From Rufibacter sp. LB8 (GTDB lineage: Bacteria > Bacteroidota > Bacteroidia > Cytophagales > Hymenobacteraceae): a stretch of 64,000 nt of DNA. Positions 61,054-64,000 of the stretch are shown here, in pieces; the stretch's first letter is position 1; every line of letters starts with the position of its first letter. The notes under the pieces were generated by a model. It made no database searches. It had not been told where the DNA came from and saw only the letters and a list, made by a program, of their open reading frames with translations. The stretch spans positions 992,001-1,056,000 of the forward strand of contig NZ_JADALJ010000001.1 of the NCBI RefSeq assembly GCF_014876185.1, read 5' to 3'. The translations under genes were made by a program, and so were the position numbers.

Positions 61054-62328
61054 TTAGACCGTTACGCCCGTTTTAGTATAAAGTCCTTTATCTAGCTTGG
61101 CAGAAATTGCCTCAAAGGCGGCAATGGTCTCGGCCACGTCTTCCAGCGTATGCACCGCGGTTGGTATTAACCTCAACATAATCACGTCTTTAGGTACCAC
61201 CGGGTACACCACAATAGAACAGAAAATGCTGTAATTCTCGCGTAAATCAAGGGTCAGCGCCGTGGCGTCAGAAATTTGTCCGTTCAACAGCACCGGGGTC
61301 ACCGGCGAAGTGGTGGTGCCAATATTAAAGCCTTTTTCGCGCAGGCCTTTTTGCAGGGCGTTCACAATGGTCCAGAGGTTATCCTTCAGTTCTGGCTTGG
61401 TACGCAATAATTCCAGACGCTTGAGCGCACCCACCACCAACGGCATGGGCAATGACTTGGCATAGGTCTGCGAGCGCATGTTGTAGCGTAGGTATTCTAT
61501 CACCTGTTCATTGCTGGCCACAAAGGCGCCAATGCTGGCCATGGACTTGGCAAACGTGGAGAAGTAGATATCAATGCCGTCTTGCACGCCTAAATGCTCC
61601 CCGGTTCCGGCACCTGTTTTTCCCATGGTTCCAAAGCCGTGGGCATCATCTATGAACAGTCTAAAGTTATATTTCTCTTTGAGGGCCACTACTTCCTGCA
61701 GCTTGCCCAAATTACCGCTCATGCCAAACACACCCTCAGTGATCACCAAAATGGCACCGCCAGATTCATTGGTGAGGCGGGTGGCGCGCTGCAGTTGTTT
61801 CTCCAGGCTCTCTATGTCATTGTGCTGGTACACAAACCGCTTGCCCTGGTGCAGGCGCACACCGTCAATGATACAGGCATGCGACTCCGCGTCATACACA
61901 ATCACGTCATGGCGGTCTACCAGCGCGTCAATGATGGACACCACGCCCTGGTACCCAAAGTTCAGCAAAAAGGCATCTTCCTTCTTCACAAACTCGGCCA
62001 GCTCGCGCTCCAGCTGCTCATGGTTGTTGGAGTTACCAGACATAATGCGGGCGCCCATGGGCAGTGCCATGCCAAACTCAGCCGCCGAATCAGCATCTGC
62101 TTTGCGCACCTCTGGGTTGTTGGCCAGGCCCAGGTAGTTGTTCAGGCTCCAGTTCAACACGGGTTTTCCCCTGAAATTCATGCGTGGGGCAATATCACCT
62201 TCTAATTTTGGAAATGTGAAATACCCGTGGGCGTAATGTGAATGGCTACCTAGGGGACCGCGGTTAGCTAATAACTTTTCAAATAAATCCACTTCAAATA
62301 AAGGTTTAGGCGATGATGGATGATGCAA
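61054..62328 (-). CDS. Serine-palmitoyltransferase-like PLP enzyme (alpha-oxoamine synthase family)
   Basis: 424-residue fold-type I enzyme that condenses an acyl-CoA with an amino acid. PLP lysine is Lys261 in STFAKSMASIGAF; IDDAHGFGTMGKTG has the cofactor Asp228 and His230; ESHACIIDGVRL holds the stacking His. Glycine-rich GPLGSHSHYAHGYFTF and the STY-poor start match bacterial serine palmitoyltransferase of Bacteroidetes, which makes sphingolipids, but KBL and AONS (BioF) are close relatives. The promoter TAAATTTG on the minus strand lies just upstream. Monocistronic. Confidence 0.85.
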   Translation of the reverse strand: MHHPSSPKPLFEVDLFEKLLANRGPLGSHSHYAHGYFTFPKLEGDIAPRMNFRGKPVLNWSLNNYLGLANNPEVRKADADSAAEFGMALPMGARIMSGNSNNHEQLERELAEFVKKEDAFLLNFGYQGVVSIIDALVDRHDVIVYDAESHACIIDGVRLHQGKRFVYQHNDIESLEKQLQRATRLTNESGGAILVITEGVFGMSGNLGKLQEVVALKEKYNFRLFIDDAHGFGTMGKTGAGTGEHLGVQDGIDIYFSTFAKSMASIGAFVASNEQVIEYLRYNMRSQTYAKSLPMPLVVGALKRLELLRTKPELKDNLWTIVNALQKGLREKGFNIGTTTSPVTPVLLNGQISDATALTLDLRENYSIFCSIVVYPVVPKDVIMLRLIPTAVHTLEDVAETIAAFEAISAKLDKGLYTKTGVTV

Positions 62329-62376
62329 ACCTTAAAAGTCCACATTATCTTCCGAAAATAAAATATGAATGGTGGG

Positions 62377-62384
62377 CAAATTTA
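62377..62384 (-). promoter_or_regulatory. Bacteroidota-type promoter before the serine-palmitoyltransferase-like gene
   Basis: CAAATTTA on the plus strand reads TAAATTTG on the minus strand. CAAA at 62404-62407 gives a -33 TTTG at 19 bases spacing. It starts 49 bases upstream of the ATG. Confidence 0.55.
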
Positions 62385-62502
62385 CATGGTTCAGTGGCAA
62401 ATACAAAGTATGCCAGGCCCGCAAATGAATTATATCTTGTATCTTTTAAGTTTGGCCGCAATACGCGTTCTTTGGGTACCTAATTGACGAGAGAATTATT
62501 GG

Positions 62503-64000
62503 ATGAAACAATTCAAAAAAATATTGGTCGCCAACCGTGGCGAGATTGCCTTGCGCGTCATGCGTTCCGCCAAAGAAATGGGCATTAAAACCGTGGCCAT
62601 CTACTCAGAAGCCGACCGCCAGGCCCTGCACGTGCGTTACGCCGACGAGGCCGTGTGCGTGGGCCCAGCCCCTTCCAACCAGTCCTATCTTCGCGCTGAT
62701 GTTATTCTGGAGGTCTGCAAAAATCTGGGCGTAGACGCCGTTCACCCCGGTTACGGATTCCTTTCTGAGAACGCCACCTTCGCCAAACAGGTGGAAGAAG
62801 CCGGCATCACCTTTATTGGGCCTTCACCAGAAGCCATTGAACTGATGGGCAGCAAGCTGGCCGCAAAAGCCGCCGTGGCCAACTACAACATCCCCATGGT
62901 GCCCGGCACTGAATACGCCATCACTGATGTGGAAGAAGCCAAGAAACTGGCTACTTCCATCGGGTTTCCTATTTTAATCAAGGCCAGCGCCGGCGGCGGC
63001 GGAAAAGGCATGCGCGTGGTAGACCAGGTCTCTGAGTTTGAGGAGCAGATGCAGGTGGCCGTGAGCGAGGCCACCTCGGCGTTCGGAGACGGTTCTGTCT
63101 TTATTGAGAAATACATAGGTTCGCCGCGCCACATTGAGATTCAGGTTTTGGGTGACACGCACGGCAACATTGTGCATTTGTTTGAGCGCGAATGCTCCAT
63201 CCAACGCCGCCACCAGAAAGTGATTGAGGAAGCCCCATCAGCAGTCTTGACCCCTGAATTGCGTGCCGAGATGGGTTTGTGTGCCGTGAACGTGGCCAAA
63301 GCCTGTAACTATATTGGCGCGGGTACCGTGGAGTTTCTGCTGGACGAGAACAAAAATTTCTACTTCCTGGAAATGAACACCCGTCTGCAGGTGGAGCACC
63401 CAGTGACCGAGCAAATCACCGGTTTAGACCTGGTAAAAGAACAGATCAAGGTAGCACAGGGCGAGCCTCTCTCCTTTTCTCAGGAAGACTTGACCATCAC
63501 CGGCCATGCCATGGAATTGCGCGTGTACGCCGAAGACCCCACCAACAACTTCCTGCCAGACATCGGGACATTGACCACCTACAAAAGGCCGCAGGGCCTG
63601 GGCGTGCGCGTAGATGACGGGTTTGAGGAAGGCATGGAGATTCCCATTTACTATGACCCCATGATTGCCAAACTGGTGACTTACGGCAAAGACCGCGCAG
63701 AAGCCATTGACAAAATGATCAGGGCCATTGACGAATACCAGATCACCGGCATTGAAACCACCTTGCCCTTCGGGAAATTTGTGATGCAGCATGAAGCGTT
63801 CCGGTCCGGGGACTTTGACACCAAGTTCATTGAGCGTTATTTCAAAGACCCCACCGTTCTGAAAGGAGCACCAAATAAAGACGAGGAAGAATTAGCCGCT
63901 GTGTTGGCCGCCGTGTTCGCGGGGAAAAAGAAAACCACAGCGCCAGCAGCTGCTACCAGCGTAGCCGCCACTTCTGGCATGTCTGACTGGCGGAAGAATA
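62503..64000 (+). CDS. accC: Biotin carboxylase subunit of an acyl-CoA carboxylase (truncated by window end)
   Basis: ATP-grasp biotin carboxylase, carrying CO2 to biotin for malonyl-CoA or propionyl-CoA synthesis. ATG 62503 opens MKQFKKILVANRGEIALRVM; residues follow with VHPGYGFLSENATFAKQVEE, the glycine-rich loop ASAGGGGKGMRVV near residue 164, ECSIQRRHQKVIEEAPS, and EMNTRLQVEHPVTEQITG with catalytic Glu and Arg. From about residue 450 a K/P/A-rich extension leads to SGMSDWRKN, which runs off the window after 499 codons. The extension is unlike short E. coli AccC and suggests the longer Bacteroidetes acyl-CoA carboxylase type. Confidence 0.93.
   Translation, partial: MKQFKKILVANRGEIALRVMRSAKEMGIKTVAIYSEADRQALHVRYADEAVCVGPAPSNQSYLRADVILEVCKNLGVDAVHPGYGFLSENATFAKQVEEAGITFIGPSPEAIELMGSKLAAKAAVANYNIPMVPGTEYAITDVEEAKKLATSIGFPILIKASAGGGGKGMRVVDQVSEFEEQMQVAVSEATSAFGDGSVFIEKYIGSPRHIEIQVLGDTHGNIVHLFERECSIQRRHQKVIEEAPSAVLTPELRAEMGLCAVNVAKACNYIGAGTVEFLLDENKNFYFLEMNTRLQVEHPVTEQITGLDLVKEQIKVAQGEPLSFSQEDLTITGHAMELRVYAEDPTNNFLPDIGTLTTYKRPQGLGVRVDDGFEEGMEIPIYYDPMIAKLVTYGKDRAEAIDKMIRAIDEYQITGIETTLPFGKFVMQHEAFRSGDFDTKFIERYFKDPTVLKGAPNKDEEELAAVLAAVFAGKKKTTAPAAATSVAATSGMSDWRKN

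Overview
The window reads as chromosomal DNA of a Bacteroidota bacterium, most likely Cytophagales/Hymenobacteraceae (Rufibacter- or Pontibacter-like). The reasons are the protein families (a TamL-type lipoprotein BamA homologue, a serine-palmitoyltransferase-like enzyme, an E1 alpha/beta fusion, DUF4369-TlpA, a short histone-H1-like protein), promoter boxes of the Bacteroidota TAnnTTTG type, and weak ribosome binding sites. Genus level is inference. Most genes are ordinary housekeeping genes, and no rRNA, tRNA, CRISPR array, transposase, integrase or prophage gene was recognised.

Layout. 0.4-5 kb: minus-strand run sdaAB, tolC-like, hlyD/macA-like, gpsA. 5-8.5 kb: plus-strand tryptophan 2,3-dioxygenase-like gene, FAD-dependent oxidoreductase, CoA-binding protein. 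8.6-9.6 kb: AT-rich island with a UDG-like gene frameshifted at nine TATT units. 9.7-11.2 kb: HipA-like kinase overlapping DUF3037, then a secreted rhodanese. 11.7-14.5 kb: ECF sigma factor, anti-sigma-like membrane protein, outer-membrane beta-barrel protein. 14.6-28.9 kb: trmH, tamL, fused 2-oxoacid dehydrogenase E1, hemF, PAP2 phosphatase, riboflavin synthase, sugar-phosphate transferase, pcm, thioesterase, TlpA, gatB. 29-38.5 kb: alaS, merR-like, dprA, aminotransferase IV, dipeptidase, threonine synthase, LysR, cupin. 38.6-39.9 kb: two paralogous small membrane proteins of unknown family. 40-48.7 kb: a nicotinate phosphoribosyltransferase gene broken by an in-frame TAA, a TPR histidine kinase, nicotinamidase, amidase, ABC exporter, MFS transporter. 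48.7-50.2 kb: an AT-rich gene for a predicted PD-(D/E)XK nuclease fused to SIR2, a probable single-gene defence system. 50.2-64 kb: thyA, DUF885 lipoprotein, coiled-coil protein plus zinc-ribbon protein, DNA2/NAM7 helicase, FKBP, AcpH-like, PPOX-like, CrtA-like, H1-like, serine-palmitoyltransferase-like, and an incomplete biotin carboxylase gene at the right edge.

The most striking non-coding feature is the load of dispersed intergenic repeats. One family, a roughly 40-bp near-perfect palindrome (arms CGTTTTCGGGCTCATTTC / GAAATGAGCCCGAAAACG), has about 25-28 copies, usually within a few dozen bases of a stop codon and often filling the space between convergent genes exactly. It has entered coding sequence at least twice. 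Other families are MITE-like elements with terminal inverted repeats (two kinds, with two and three copies), a perfect 32-bp inverted repeat that encloses one of them, and word-like arrays (GACTCAAGACTC, AATTAGGAATTGGGAATT, GTGCTAATGTGC) that in places overlap start codons.

The best candidates for undescribed biology are the nuclease-SIR2 fusion, the TATT-repeat gene, the palindrome family, and the paralogous membrane-protein pair with its shared upstream motif. Everything here was read by eye from sequence. Family names come from motif recognition; nothing was searched.
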